Positions 49,472 to 59,875 of a stretch of 64,000 nucleotides of DNA are shown piece after piece. Origin of the DNA: Bifidobacterium subtile (lineage in GTDB: Bacteria > Actinomycetota > Actinomycetes > Actinomycetales > Bifidobacteriaceae); contig NZ_JGZR01000016.1 in assembly GCF_000741775.1 (NCBI RefSeq), positions 193 to 64,192 on the forward strand. The letters run 5' to 3'. The position numbers and the translations under genes are program-made. The notes under the pieces were generated by a model that saw nothing but the letters and a program-made list of their open reading frames with translations, did not search any database and had not been told where the DNA came from. The first letter of the stretch is position 1; the number at the start of each line of letters is the position of its first letter.

Positions 49472-50911
49472 TTAGCCGTGGAGGGCCTCGCGAAACATAT
49501 CATTAGCCGATTTGACCATGAGGTTCTGCTCGTTGCGTTGACGTGCCGCGTCTGCGAGCTCGTCGGTTTTGACGAACAGAGCAAAATGCCGATTCGCGTG
49601 CTGGTCACTGTAATCGGACATGAGGCCGGCCCGCGAGCGCAGGGTCTGGATGGTTTCCGTAACATCGAGCTGCGAGCGCCATTTGCACTCGCCCAGGAGG
49701 ATTGAGCTGCTGGTCGGGTCCGCCGCGATGACATCGATATCGGCTTCCTGCCGGGCGTGCGGGTCGCTGCCCCACCATTTGCCGAATGCGGAAGCAAGGA
49801 ACGGCAGGCTCCCTTCGCGGTTGGCACGGATGAGCCATTGCCGGCACACTGTCTCGAACTGCTGTCCGACGTACGTGTCGAGCGCCGGGCCGAAGACGCG
49901 GGTTTGCGCGACGATATCGCCGTTGCCGTTTTCAATGCCTCCTATATGAGGGCTTACGAAGCGGTACCAGAACGCGAAGAACGGGTCGCGAATCGCCCAC
50001 AGGCCCTTTCGCGAGCGCGAAGGGTCCTCGCCAAACGGCACCGTGCGCTCGATGAGGCCCAGCTCTTTGAGCACAGTCAGGTATTTGCTCGCGCTGGTGG
50101 CCGACGCGATGCCAGCGCGGTCGGCTATCTTGCTCGGCTTGGTCGCTCCTGAGCCGATGGCGTCCATGACCGAGTTGTATCTCGCCGGGTCACGCAGCTC
50201 CTCGCGCAGCGGCATCAGCGGCTCTTCGTAGAGCAGCCCGCTGGTGTCGAAAAACAGCTTCGTGACGTTCTGCTTGTAGGTGAGGCCAGACTGTATCTGC
50301 TTGAGATAGTAGGGCGTGCCGCCGAACGTGGCATAATACCGGACGGCGTCCTGCGCGTCGAGCGAGGGCAGCATGCGGCTGGCATCGAATGCGTCGAAGG
50401 GCATGAGCCGCATCTGCGCGGTTCGCCTGCCATAGAGCGGGCTTTTGTACCCCAGCACTTCGCTTTCCATGAATCCCTCGTTGCTTCCGCACAGCACCAT
50501 GAGCATGTTGGATTTCTGGAAACTATGATCGATCGCGATCTGCAGGGTCGAGGGCAGCGAACGCTCGCTCATCGCGGCGTACGGGAATTCGTCGAATATG
50601 AACAGCATTCGGCCGCTCGATTGCCGGGACTGCTCGGCGATGAAATCAAACGCGTCCTGCCACAGCGCGAATGCCGGCAACGACGTGGGCACGGAGAAGA
50701 ACGTGTATATCGCACGCGAGAAATCCCGCAAGTTAGCCGCCGAGGTCTGCTGGCGAGCCGTGAAATACAGGGTGCGTTTGCCGCTCGCGAACTCGTCAAG
50801 CAGCGCCGTCTTGCCCACGCGACGCCTGCCATAGAGCACCAGCATCTGGAAATCATTGCGTTCCCACATACCGTCCAGCACCTTCATCTCACGCTCGCGA
50901 CCAATAAACAT
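49472..50911 (-). CDS. AAA-type ATPase with DUF234 C-terminal domain
   Basis: 479 residues. [20 protein letters not shown] opening, Walker [10 protein letters not shown] (about 27-35), Walker [12 protein letters not shown], sensor GSNEGFM, a winged-helix part near 255-290, and the DUF234 nuclease-like end ([22 protein letters not shown] with the Asp and Glu-x-Lys of a PD-(D/E)XK fold). Related to archaeal-type ATPases of unknown role. GAAGGAG precedes the ATG. Divergent from an AlbA gene with a double palindrome between. Confidence 0.88.
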   Translation of the reverse strand: MFIGREREMKVLDGMWERNDFQMLVLYGRRRVGKTALLDEFASGKRTLYFTARQQTSAANLRDFSRAIYTFFSVPTSLPAFALWQDAFDFIAEQSRQSSGRMLFIFDEFPYAAMSERSLPSTLQIAIDHSFQKSNMLMVLCGSNEGFMESEVLGYKSPLYGRRTAQMRLMPFDAFDASRMLPSLDAQDAVRYYATFGGTPYYLKQIQSGLTYKQNVTKLFFDTSGLLYEEPLMPLREELRDPARYNSVMDAIGSGATKPSKIADRAGIASATSASKYLTVLKELGLIERTVPFGEDPSRSRKGLWAIRDPFFAFWYRFVSPHIGGIENGNGDIVAQTRVFGPALDTYVGQQFETVCRQWLIRANREGSLPFLASAFGKWWGSDPHARQEADIDVIAADPTSSSILLGECKWRSQLDVTETIQTLRSRAGLMSDYSDQHANRHFALFVKTDELADAARQRNEQNLMVKSANDMFREALHG

Positions 50912-50927
50912 AGCGCTCCTTCAGTAA

Positions 50928-50958
50928 TATACTTATGAGTATAATACTTACGAGTATA
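50928..50958. promoter_or_regulatory. double palindromic operator
   Basis: TATACT TATG AGTATA followed directly by ATACT TACG AGTAT. Two adjacent sites 16 bp apart in the ATPase leader; likely bound by a dimeric repressor or antitoxin-like factor. Confidence 0.75.
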
Positions 50959-51049
50959 ATATAAGAGCAGTAGGAGAACATTCCCTCACCGAAGTTCGCG
51001 GGAGTTCAGGATTAGACTATTCGATATAGGCAAACGCGAGGGAGACACT

Positions 51050-52498
51050 ATGGACGCCGCAGAGTTGTCCCGCGTGCTTGAGCGCGGGGAGAACATTTCG
51101 ATCGAGTTCAAGCGATGTGGCGTTCAGCCGGAGACAGACACGTTTGAGACGATATGCTCGTTCAACAACCGTTTTGGCGGTTCGATTTTTCTAGGCGTTC
51201 TCGACGATGGCACAGTCGAAGGCATTGACCGCAAGCAGGCCATAGCCGTCGAGCGCAATCTAGTCAATGTAATCGGCAACCCCAAGCTGTTCAATGTCGC
51301 GCCTGTGATCGAAACCGAGCGCATCGAATACGATGGCAAGCTGGTGATTCGCGTATGGGTTCCGGCTGGTCCGGCAGTCGTCAGCTTCAAACATGTGATT
51401 TATGATCGAGTGGCGGATGTGGATCGCCGCATCACGAGCGAAATGCAAATCGCGCAGATGCATATCCGCAAGCAAAACCATTTCAGCGAGCAGCGCGTGT
51501 ACCGGTATCTCGAGCTCTCGGACTTCCGCCTCGATCTGCTTCCGCGCATCCGCAGGATGGCCGCGGTGAAAACGCCGGAGCATCCTTGGCTTGAGATGGA
51601 CGACATGGAGCTGATGCGCAGCGCCGATTTGTATGGCATGAACTATGACACCGGGGAGAAGGGATTCAACCTCGCCGCCGTGATGCTGCTGGGCAACGAT
51701 GAAATCATCTCGCGAATCGCTCCCGCGTATCGGACCGACGCCATCGTGCGCCGTGAGGATCTGGACCGATACGATGACCGGCTGATCGTATCCACGAACC
51801 TGGTCGAATCACATGCGCTGGTCTCCGATTTCGCGAAAAGGCATCTTCCCGACAGGTTTCTCCTAGAAGGAAGCCAAGCCGTAAGCCCCAGAGACATCAT
51901 CATCCGCGAGCTGGTCTCGAACCTGATGATTCACCGAGAGTTCGTCAGTCCGTATCCGGCCAAGCTCCTGATCGGCAACGACGGGATCCACACGGAGAAC
52001 GCATCCAGGGCAATTTTCCAAGGCCAGATCGCCTTGACAAGCTTCAAGCCGGTTTCCAAGAATCCGTTCATCGCGAAGTTCTTCCGCAACATCGGCCTCG
52101 CCGACGAGCTCGGAAGCGGCATGCGCAACCTGTACAAGTACTCGAAGCCCTACTCCGGTATGGATCCCGTCTTGGACGACGGCGATGTGTTCGAGGCATT
52201 CGTGCCCGTGCGCTGGGCGGAAGGCAGCGTGGAAGGCGTTTTACCTGCTCACGGTGAGCAGGTAAATGAGCAGGTAAATGAGCAGGTAAATGAGCAGGTA
52301 AATTCAACCGCACGAGAGCAGCTGCTGCTCGATCTCATCGTCAAGGAGCCGTCAGTCACATACAGAAGAGCTGCCCAGGCGCTGGGCGTGTCATATTCCA
52401 CAGCACGCCGCCTGTTCTTCTCGATGAAAGAGATGGGACTGCTCGAACGCAAAGGGTCGGACAAGAAAGGCGCATGGCAAATCCGCAAACCGCTCTGA
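51050..52498 (+). CDS. AlbA_2/Schlafen-type regulator with EQVN tandem linker
   Basis: 482 residues (GAGGGAG upstream). N-terminal AlbA_2 domain: ISIEFKRCG, ICSFNNRFGGSIFLGVLDDG. Middle part with RDIIIRELVSNLMIHREF. Then a linker with EQVN repeated four times (about residues 403-418) and a winged helix (AAQALGVSYSTARRLFFSM, then KEMGLLERKG). Such short tandem linkers are common in this family. Unlike the protein at 35.1 kb it is shorter and has this linker. Confidence 0.85.
   Translation: MDAAELSRVLERGENISIEFKRCGVQPETDTFETICSFNNRFGGSIFLGVLDDGTVEGIDRKQAIAVERNLVNVIGNPKLFNVAPVIETERIEYDGKLVIRVWVPAGPAVVSFKHVIYDRVADVDRRITSEMQIAQMHIRKQNHFSEQRVYRYLELSDFRLDLLPRIRRMAAVKTPEHPWLEMDDMELMRSADLYGMNYDTGEKGFNLAAVMLLGNDEIISRIAPAYRTDAIVRREDLDRYDDRLIVSTNLVESHALVSDFAKRHLPDRFLLEGSQAVSPRDIIIRELVSNLMIHREFVSPYPAKLLIGNDGIHTENASRAIFQGQIALTSFKPVSKNPFIAKFFRNIGLADELGSGMRNLYKYSKPYSGMDPVLDDGDVFEAFVPVRWAEGSVEGVLPAHGEQVNEQVNEQVNEQVNSTAREQLLLDLIVKEPSVTYRRAAQALGVSYSTARRLFFSMKEMGLLERKGSDKKGAWQIRKPL
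52240..52303 (+). repeat. 12 bp tandem repeats with a 12 bp-arm hairpin
   Basis: GAGCAGGTAAAT four times in a row (52256-52303), preceded by its complement so that TTTACCTGCTCA and TGAGCAGGTAAA pair with a 3 nt loop. In frame, so changes in copy number alter linker length by four residues. Confidence 0.9.
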
Positions 52499-52593
52499 GC
52501 TAGAAGAGGCGCTCACGCCCTATGGCAACTGCAATCGAATCATGCCCTCCGCAAGGACATCAGAATTCATGATTTCCTGAAATATGGCATTGC

Positions 52594-52938
52594 CTATCGC
52601 AGGAATAGCACACCCCCACATTCACCGTCATCAACTCCACCTATTTCAGCGGAACCCAACGAATCAGCGGGGGTACTACCGACCTCGGGCCTAAACCACA
52701 CGTAAGCTCTAAGTCCATCGACTAATTGAGTGAGGAATAACCCAAGTAGCAAACACAGTGTGAGCGGAAAGAAAGACGACGGCGATGCGTCCGCACCCAT
52801 GTGACGGGCAACAGGCAGCACGAGAACCGTGTTTACATGTTTATTTACTTGTCCATTTACCTGCTCACTGTGAACAAGTAAATGAAACTTCGGCACGAAA
52901 GCAACCGCACTCCGCCGACCACGTCTTCCGCCGTTCAT
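52594..52938 (-). pseudogene. possible decayed relative of the AlbA gene tail
   Basis: An open frame of 114 residues includes SEQVNGQVNKHVNT, and the DNA at 52820-52885 has the same hairpin and 12 bp unit pattern as the AlbA gene in degenerate form. The remainder (a hydrophobic segment and an acidic end) is not like AlbA. The rest of 52499-53449 shows only a 27-codon frame MQQSQQTATTHVVGNKQQPG near 53164 that looks like the start of a lost gene. Confidence 0.35.
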
Positions 52939-53449
52939 TTCGAGTCAAGTTTACATTCAACGCAATACACGCAACCAGAAAAGTACTTTTGCCTGCGCTC
53001 AAAGTAAGGCAAATTCATCACCAATAAGCGGCAATTAGCAATATGGAGATTGTGGCTGGATAGCTCACCTCACTATGTCATACCACGCTCTGATAAGCAG
53101 CCATACATTATTGCGATATCGCAGTAGCGTATCTGTGCTCACTTCTCAACTAGGGTATTTCATATGCAACAAAGTCAGCAAACGGCCACTACACATGTGG
53201 TGGGCAACAAGCAGCAGCCTGGCGTGAGGGATTATTATGGCGATTAGTTTTGCGTGCCGGGCTTCAGACACTAACCGTGGTAATGGCGCCGCGAATTGTC
53301 GTCAAGGAAATGCTGCCCGTCCCAATTGGGGCACCATTGTTCTTCGACGCAGCTTACCACGCACGAATAGCGTCCATTCTTTCCAACGTAATAACTAATT
53401 TCCAAATCGCCAACAATCATCACCAATATCAGAAAGGAAACTTAATATT

Positions 53450-54379
53450 ATGTGGAATGTAGAACGCATCACCACTTATCAGCAAATCACCGCGCAATCA
53501 GCTAAAGCATTCGCCGTTGACTGGGAGGAATGGCACAGCGGCCGCAAAGAACGACTTATCGCCCCACATGGTTGGCTATCGTTACGAAGCATAGACTGGC
53601 TCCAAGAAGGGGTTGACAAAAGTATCGAAGGCTTCCCCGGCACCTTCCGCCAAGAGGGCAACAATGTCATATACACGCCTGAGCCAGGTAAGAATGTCGT
53701 CAACAAGGGCAAGGTCATCACTGAATCTAAGACCATCAGCGTCCCCCAAGTCGCCGACTTCAATGTCGAGGACTTCGATTTCGGTGAGATTCGCGCCCAA
53801 TTAATAAAACGCATCAGCGACACCCGTGCATTTGCTGTCCGAATTCGCGACCCGCACTCAGCAGCGATTGAAAATTTCGCCGGGATACCCCATTATGACC
53901 CCGATCAAAAATGGGTATTCCCGGCTAGGTATGTCCCTAGAGCCACTTGGGAATCCAGTGTCGTCGACGCAGTTGTAGGCGACCTCTCCCACGATGAAAC
54001 CACCATCGGCACGCTGTACGTCACCATCGCAGGCCTCGAATTCCCTCTGACCGTATTTCAAGGCCATAACGATCATTCGGGACTGATGACGACGGACGAT
54101 TCGGGAAACGAAATATACCTCGATAATCGGACGGATACAGAGGATATCGCCTTTGTGCTCTTCAAAGATAAAACATCCGGCAAGGAGACTTATGGAGGAG
54201 CCCGAGCGCTCACCTTCAATATCCATGAACCCGCTCAAGTATCCTACGTCGACTTCAACCGAGCGTGGAATCTTCCTTGCGCTTTCACCGCCTATTGCAC
54301 CTGCCCGTTCTCACCACAAGAGAACACGTTGCCGATTCCGATTCTTGCCGGCGAAAAAACGCCTGAGCATCAGTACTAA
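53450..54379 (+). CDS. DUF1684 family protein
   Basis: 309 residues. DUF1684 hallmarks: LIAPHGWLSLRSIDWLQEG, FAVRIRDPHSA, VVGDLSHDETTIGTLYV, ETYGGARALTF, VDFNRAWNLPCAFTAYCTCP and ENTLPIPILAGEK. Biochemical role unknown; probably cytoplasmic. Closely related to the gene at 59876, at the other end of the methionine-type operon. AAAGGA precedes the ATG with a long spacing. Confidence 0.88.
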   Translation: MWNVERITTYQQITAQSAKAFAVDWEEWHSGRKERLIAPHGWLSLRSIDWLQEGVDKSIEGFPGTFRQEGNNVIYTPEPGKNVVNKGKVITESKTISVPQVADFNVEDFDFGEIRAQLIKRISDTRAFAVRIRDPHSAAIENFAGIPHYDPDQKWVFPARYVPRATWESSVVDAVVGDLSHDETTIGTLYVTIAGLEFPLTVFQGHNDHSGLMTTDDSGNEIYLDNRTDTEDIAFVLFKDKTSGKETYGGARALTFNIHEPAQVSYVDFNRAWNLPCAFTAYCTCPFSPQENTLPIPILAGEKTPEHQY

Positions 54380-54564
54380 TCCGTGACGTAATTTGCCGCT
54401 GCACATTAGGAAATGCCGCCCACGCTTGGACAGAACGCGCCACCAGTCCTCTTGCTATGAGAAGACGACACGAATGGCCTTCAACCGATCATACCCTAGC
54501 TGCAAATTGAAAGTAAGCCAAAAGTACACTGCTTTACTAGCTATAGGAAAATGTTAATGTACGC

Positions 54565-55617
54565 TCAAACCAACCGATCAGCATCATGATTCAAACGTTC
54601 TACAGCGTCCGCCACTTGCGCGTCACTTGCAGTGATTGATATGCGCACGTAGGTATGCGTTTCGTCGCCATATGCAGCGCCGGTGCGGGTCAGTATGCCA
54701 AGATCGGCCAATCTTTGCACCACACTTTCGGCGTTTTCCCCAGGAGCATGGCCCCAGAGGAAGAACCCGCCGACATTGTCCTCAGAAAAAACCATGCCCC
54801 ACCGTTTAAAGGCTTCTTGCAGGGCCAACCGTCTCCGAGCGTGAATCCGTCGCTGTTCGCTGACGGCTTCCGTGTTCGCCAATGCATCAATCATGGCATA
54901 CTGCACCGGCTGCGAGAGCACGAGTCCATATGTGCCCCACCGGGTGCCGAGCTGCTCAATGATGCTCGGATCCCCCGCTACGAAACCTGCGCGGTATCCG
55001 GCCATATTGGATTGTTTGCTCATCGAGTACAGAGCGAGAACGCGGCCACCAGGCCGTGTGGCGCCCGGTATTGAAAGAATGCTGGCAGTGGGGCCGTCGT
55101 TTTCGCAGGCCCAGTCGAAGGCGGAATAGCATTCATCCTGTACGATAATCGCGTTCAATTGGCGAGCGCGCTCTATGGCACGCTGCAAGTAATCACGCCC
55201 ATTGATTGCGCCGTCAGGGTTTCGTGGCGAATTCAGCCAAATCAACGAAGCATTTTCGGGCCATCGCTCGACGTCGTCCTCGGCGATCACTTGCGCGCCC
55301 ACCAGCGCGGCACCCGCCTCATAGGTCGGGTAGTGCAGCCGCGGGATGACGATGACGCTGGAAGAATCAAGGCCAAGCCACAGCGGCAGCAGGCCGATGA
55401 GCATCTTTGTTCCGGCGACTGGAAGCACGGATGCATCATCGATATCCTCCACGCCTCGTGTCGTTCTATACCAATTCGCACAAGCCGCTCGGCATTCCGG
55501 CAGACCTCGTGCCGATATATATCGATGCGCGTTATATCCTCGTTCCAGCGCAGCTTTCACACTGGAAGGCACAGGATCCACCGGGGAGCCGATTCGCAAA
55601 TCGATGTCATCACGCAT
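54565..55617 (-). CDS. PLP-dependent aminotransferase, class I/II
   Basis: 350 residues, fold type I. SPRNPDGAINGRDYL (about 130-144), the PLP-binding Asp in VQDECYSAF, and the Schiff-base Lys201 in YSMSKQSNMAGYRAGF; C-terminal RISI contains the carboxylate-binding Arg. Resembles DapC/AspC-like transaminases. Last gene of the metNIQ operon, 2 bp after the FAD oxidase stop, so it may aminate the 2-oxo acid made by that enzyme. Confidence 0.88.
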   Translation of the reverse strand: MRDDIDLRIGSPVDPVPSSVKAALERGYNAHRYISARGLPECRAACANWYRTTRGVEDIDDASVLPVAGTKMLIGLLPLWLGLDSSSVIVIPRLHYPTYEAGAALVGAQVIAEDDVERWPENASLIWLNSPRNPDGAINGRDYLQRAIERARQLNAIIVQDECYSAFDWACENDGPTASILSIPGATRPGGRVLALYSMSKQSNMAGYRAGFVAGDPSIIEQLGTRWGTYGLVLSQPVQYAMIDALANTEAVSEQRRIHARRRLALQEAFKRWGMVFSEDNVGGFFLWGHAPGENAESVVQRLADLGILTRTGAAYGDETHTYVRISITASDAQVADAVERLNHDADRLV

Positions 55618-55619
55618 GG

Positions 55620-57041
55620 TCAGCCTTTCTTTCCGTCGTCCGCATCAAGCCATTTCCCCGGATTGAGGATATTGTTCGGGTCGAAAACCCGTTTGATGCC
55701 ACGCTGCAATTTCATATTGGCCTCGCCAAGCTGCCGAGGCAGACGAGCGGCGAGTTCAATCCCGACGCCATGCTCACCGGTCAGCGTCCCGCCGACGGCG
55801 AGCGCCGCCTCGAACAGCTTGCTCTGCGCCCGTTTCACTCGTTCTGCTATATCGCTGGATTCTGCTTCGCTGGCGGGAATCTGGAAGAATCGAGTGTGGA
55901 TATTCCCATCCCCAGCATGTGCGATCGCCGTGTACGAAAGCCCTTCCTGACGAGCGATGGCGATCACGTTGCCGAACATGGTCGATTCCGCAGATCTCGG
56001 CACTGCCACATCGCCATGGGTGCGAATCGCCTCTCGCGGGAGCCGCGGTCGTGATTTCCTCAGATTCAGCAGGTCAACATTGTCGCCTTGTGCATCACGC
56101 GCGTCAATAATGATCCCCTGACTGTCACGCAACAGCGACGTCATGCGCTCGATTTCGCCGCCGATGTCCGATCCGTCAATCTGCACAAGAACCATGGCCC
56201 CTTCAGCGGCAAAACGCGCATACCTCGGTTGGGCGGCCAGCAGTTGCGGCACCTCCATGAGTTCAAGGACGGCGGGCGCAACATTATGCTCGAAAAGACC
56301 GTTGATTGCAGAACATGCTGCTGATATGCCAGAGAAAATAGCGCCCACGGTTTTGATTTCCGCTGGAATCGACCGCAATCGCACGGTCGCCTCGGTCACC
56401 ACTCCAAGCAAGCCCTCCGAACCCACGAATAATCCGGTAAGGTCAAGCCCTGCAACGTTTTTGATAACGTTTCTGCCGGTCTCGATAGTGCTGCCATCGG
56501 CCAGAACCACTTGCAGCGACAGCACATTGCCCCTTGTTACGCCATACTTGACGCAATGAAGACCGCCAGCATTCGTGGCGATGTTCCCGCCAATGCTCGA
56601 AACAGCGGAACTCGCAGGATCCGGAGCATAAAACAAACCATACTGGGATGCTGCATCGGAGATTGCATCGGTGATCACACCAGCCTGCACCCGTGCCGTC
56701 ATATCGATAGGGTCAATCTTGCGGATGGCGTTCAGTCTCTCCGTGCTGAGCACGAATCCTTGCCTGACCGGTATTGCGCCGCCAACGAGGCCGGTGCCGG
56801 AGCCCCGTGTCGTCACAGGGATTCCATAGGCATTGCAGATGCGAAGGATGCTCTGCACTTCGGCGGTCGTCTCGGGCAGCAATACGGCCGCAATAAGGCG
56901 AGCGTCACCGCTGAATGCGGATTTGTCTTCAGCATACGGTGCCGTCGCTGACGGATCCGTCTCGATATCCTCACCCTGCAAGGCGTTCCGAATTTCGAGA
57001 AGCGCCTTGTCCATTATCGTTTCAGTGACTGCAGCAGCCAT
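55620..57041 (-). CDS. FAD-linked 2-hydroxyacid dehydrogenase (GlcD-like)
   Basis: 473 residues; ATG at 57041 has AGAAGG at 7 nt. PCMH-type FAD domain: VTTRGSGTGLVGGAIP, DPASSAVSSIGGNIATNAGG, FVGSEGLLGVVTEATVRL; C-terminal substrate domain with IAHAGDGNIHTRFF and GTLTGEHGVGIE. Family members oxidise D-lactate, glycolate or other D-2-hydroxy acids to 2-oxo acids. Between metQ and the aminotransferase. Confidence 0.9.
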   Translation of the reverse strand: MAAAVTETIMDKALLEIRNALQGEDIETDPSATAPYAEDKSAFSGDARLIAAVLLPETTAEVQSILRICNAYGIPVTTRGSGTGLVGGAIPVRQGFVLSTERLNAIRKIDPIDMTARVQAGVITDAISDAASQYGLFYAPDPASSAVSSIGGNIATNAGGLHCVKYGVTRGNVLSLQVVLADGSTIETGRNVIKNVAGLDLTGLFVGSEGLLGVVTEATVRLRSIPAEIKTVGAIFSGISAACSAINGLFEHNVAPAVLELMEVPQLLAAQPRYARFAAEGAMVLVQIDGSDIGGEIERMTSLLRDSQGIIIDARDAQGDNVDLLNLRKSRPRLPREAIRTHGDVAVPRSAESTMFGNVIAIARQEGLSYTAIAHAGDGNIHTRFFQIPASEAESSDIAERVKRAQSKLFEAALAVGGTLTGEHGVGIELAARLPRQLGEANMKLQRGIKRVFDPNNILNPGKWLDADDGKKG

Positions 57042-57126
57042 GCACATGCCTTCTGACTATTGACTGGAATCGTCAAGAAGGCACGGGTCCGGGCCCCGTG
57101 CCTTCCCAGCTCCAGCGCAAATGAAC

Positions 57127-58068
57127 TCACTCATATTTCTTCAGGTCGATGGAATTGCCCTGATTATCGACAGGAACGAGCGCGGTGCCATATTCCTTGA
57201 GATATGCCTTGTACACTCTCGTCGAATGATAGGCGTCAACAACTTTTTTATATGTAGGATTGTTGACGTTCTCTTTGAGCACGGTAAACATGTTTGCATA
57301 CTGCCTTTGCCCAGGGTTCTTCTTGAAGTCGGTGGATTCGCTCCACAATGGAGTCAGCTTCGTGTCGAGCTTCGCATCATAAGCCTGAGTGGTGTACACA
57401 AAGCCCGCATCCACATCATCAAGCGTTCTCACCTGCAATTGCGTGGAAATTTCCTTGAACTGCAATTTTTTCGGATTGCTCGTTATATTTTTGGGGGTGG
57501 CAAATGGAACTGACGTATCGACCTTTATCAATCCCGCCGTTTGCAGGTCATGCAGCGCGCGCGATTGGTTAGTCGTATCGTTAAGAATCGCGATAGTGGC
57601 ACCATCGGGAATCGCATCAAGGGATTTGTATTTATGAGAGTACAGAGCCAAGCCCTGTACATGGATATAGCCGAGCCTGACAACATCGTTGAATTCAGGA
57701 TTCTTTTTCTGTGCTGCCTTCAAAGCGGTGGAATGGATGGTAGCCGCGATATCGACATCGTGGTCGACCAACAGCTGGCTCGTGTCAGTAGACGTGTCGT
57801 ATGTGCTGGTTACGACTTTGATCTTATCTCCGCGAGCTGCGAGTTCCTGATTCAGTGCATCATAGATAATCTTATAGGGTGCCCTTAACGCCACTTTGAC
57901 GGTGGTTTCTCCCCCTGAGCTCCCACTTGCACTGCCGCAACCTGCCAGAGACAGTGAGATTAGAACCAGCACGGCAATGGCTGCGAAGACCTTTTGAAAA
58001 AGCACTGATCCCAGCCTAAAACTGCGAGCGCGAATGCTGCTATTACTATTGAAAATGTTGCTGTTCAT
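57127..58068 (-). CDS. metQ: MetQ/NlpA-family methionine-binding lipoprotein
   Basis: 313 residues. Signal and lipobox LAGC near 44. NlpA-family features: APYKIIYDALNQELAARG, VDHDVDIAATIHSTALKA, GATIAILNDTTNQSRALHDL, QTAGLIKV. Binds L- or D-methionine or related compounds. GGAGTAAC precedes the ATG. The start of the mature protein and length fit MetQ. Follows metI by 31 bp. Confidence 0.9.
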   Translation of the reverse strand: MNSNIFNSNSSIRARSFRLGSVLFQKVFAAIAVLVLISLSLAGCGSASGSSGGETTVKVALRAPYKIIYDALNQELAARGDKIKVVTSTYDTSTDTSQLLVDHDVDIAATIHSTALKAAQKKNPEFNDVVRLGYIHVQGLALYSHKYKSLDAIPDGATIAILNDTTNQSRALHDLQTAGLIKVDTSVPFATPKNITSNPKKLQFKEISTQLQVRTLDDVDAGFVYTTQAYDAKLDTKLTPLWSESTDFKKNPGQRQYANMFTVLKENVNNPTYKKVVDAYHSTRVYKAYLKEYGTALVPVDNQGNSIDLKKYE

Positions 58069-58099
58069 TGTTGTTACTCCATTTCATGGTGATATGTAT

Positions 58100-58786
58100 T
58101 TATTGGTGATGAGTCGATAGTTTGAGGGTCAGATTTCCAAGCAGCTGCAAGAAGTACACGATGGCGACGAGGAGGAGCAGGGTGACCAGTGCGATGTCAA
58201 ACATGTACTGGGAGAAACCATACTGAATGGCCATCTGGCCGAGGCCTCCGCCGCCTACCGCACCGGCCATCGCAGAGAGATTGACCTGGGAGATAGCCAT
58301 CAGCGTCGTAATCCGTATCAAGCTGAATCGTGATTCGCGCAGCAGCACGGATGATACGATCGCCGGGCGCGTCAGACCAATGGATTGCGCCATTTCGATC
58401 TTCCCCGGATCGACCTCCAGCAGTGCCTGCTCGACTTGGCGTGCGAAAAAGGGAATATGCCCGATCACCATCGGCACGATGGCACCTCGCACTCCTATGC
58501 CCGTCCCCACGATTATGCGCGTGACCGGAAGCAGCATGGTGATGAGCACGATGAATGGGATCGATCTCATGAAGTTGACGATTTTGGGTATGATCGCATT
58601 CAGCGCGCTGTTTTCGTAAATATGCCCCGGCGAGATCACTACGAGCAGGATGCCAAGCAACGTGCCCAGCACCACCACGAAGGCGAAGGAGATCGCAACC
58701 ATAACGACGGTCTGCCAAAAACTGGTGACAATATCATCGCCATACATGATGACGTTGGGGAAGTAATGTTCGAAGAAAGCGCTCAT
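58100..58786 (-). CDS. metI: MetI-type ABC permease
   Basis: 228 residues from MSAFFEHYFPN; about five membrane segments. EAA loop MAQSIGLTRPAIVSSVLL and MetI features SIPFIVLITMLLPVTR and SAMAGAVGGGGLGQMAIQYG. Start overlaps the metN stop (ATGA). The longer frame is shadow of metN. Confidence 0.92.
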   Translation of the reverse strand: MSAFFEHYFPNVIMYGDDIVTSFWQTVVMVAISFAFVVVLGTLLGILLVVISPGHIYENSALNAIIPKIVNFMRSIPFIVLITMLLPVTRIIVGTGIGVRGAIVPMVIGHIPFFARQVEQALLEVDPGKIEMAQSIGLTRPAIVSSVLLRESRFSLIRITTLMAISQVNLSAMAGAVGGGGLGQMAIQYGFSQYMFDIALVTLLLLVAIVYFLQLLGNLTLKLSTHHQ

Positions 58787-59844
58787 AGCTCTTCTCCCGC
58801 CTGGTTGATGCGTATGCAGGACACCTGCGATTGCCTGGCGAATTGGAACAACGAAGCCAGCTGATCCGCGTTTCCCCTGACAAGCACATACAGATTGCCG
58901 AGCGGGGCGCTTCCTATCATCCTGACACTGCCATAGATGATGCTGATCTGAATGCCGAATTTCTGCGAAGCTTCGGAAATGAACGCCTGGTACGCTTCGT
59001 CTCCATAGAACAGAAAGCGCACAATCCATGCGCCCTCGCTCACGAGATTCGTCACATACGGGCTGCGCAGGCTCTCGGCAGCCTCTTTGGTCTGGAAGAA
59101 GCTGTCTACGAAACCGCGCGTCACCGCATGCTTAGGCTGCTTGAAGATATCAACCGTGGCGCCACGTTCCACAAGCGTACCTTCGTTGATAACCGCCACA
59201 TTGCTGCATATTCGCGTCACTACGCTCATCTCATGAGTGATGAGCATGATCGTTATGCCGTGCGTTTCATTGAGCTGGCGAAGCAGCTCGAGAATCGAGT
59301 CAGTCGTTTCCGGATCCAAAGCCGATGTCGGCTCATCGCACAGCAGGATGTCGGGTTCATTGGCCATGGCTCTAGCTATAGCGACCCTTTGCCGCTGCCC
59401 GCCGGAAAGCTGGGAAGGGTAGCTGTCGCTCCTGTGGGCGAGCCCGACCTCCTCCAAAAGGAGACTCACTCGTTCAGACGTCTTTGCACGCCCCAGCTTT
59501 CTTGCCGGAAGCGCAAGCTCGATATTCTTCTGCACGGTCGCGTTGTCGAGCAGATTGAAATTCTGGAAAATCATGCCGATTTTCTTGCGCCTCAGTCGCA
59601 GCTCTTCTCTGGAGAGCGCAGAGATATCTTCGCCCTGCACCCTGACCACGCCTTGCGTCGGGCGCTCCAAACCGTTGACGCAGCGTACCAGCGTGCTTTT
59701 ACCTCCGCCACTGTGCCCGATTACTCCGTAGATCGTGCCTCGTTCGATACTCAAGGAGACATCATGAAGCGCAGTGACGGTTCCGCCGCGCGTCGCAAAC
59801 GTTTTGGTCACATCCTGTATCTCTATGGCGGGTTCATTCGTCAT
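58783..59844 (-). CDS. metN: MetN-type ABC ATPase with NIL domain
   Basis: 353 residues from MTNEPAIEIQD (AAAGG upstream). Walker A GHSGGGKST, Q-loop MIFQNFNLLD, signature LSGGQRQR, LLCDEPTSALDPET, ITHE H-loop. The C-terminal NIL domain (about 275-350: IVRFLFYGDEAYQAF, IIYGSVRMIGSAPLGNL) is the methionine-sensing ACT-like domain that inhibits transport. 31 bp after the DUF1684 gene. Confidence 0.94.
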   Translation of the reverse strand: MTNEPAIEIQDVTKTFATRGGTVTALHDVSLSIERGTIYGVIGHSGGGKSTLVRCVNGLERPTQGVVRVQGEDISALSREELRLRRKKIGMIFQNFNLLDNATVQKNIELALPARKLGRAKTSERVSLLLEEVGLAHRSDSYPSQLSGGQRQRVAIARAMANEPDILLCDEPTSALDPETTDSILELLRQLNETHGITIMLITHEMSVVTRICSNVAVINEGTLVERGATVDIFKQPKHAVTRGFVDSFFQTKEAAESLRSPYVTNLVSEGAWIVRFLFYGDEAYQAFISEASQKFGIQISIIYGSVRMIGSAPLGNLYVLVRGNADQLASLFQFARQSQVSCIRINQAGEEL

Positions 59845-59875
59845 GGGCACAACCTTTCGCGTTACCAGCAGCCGC

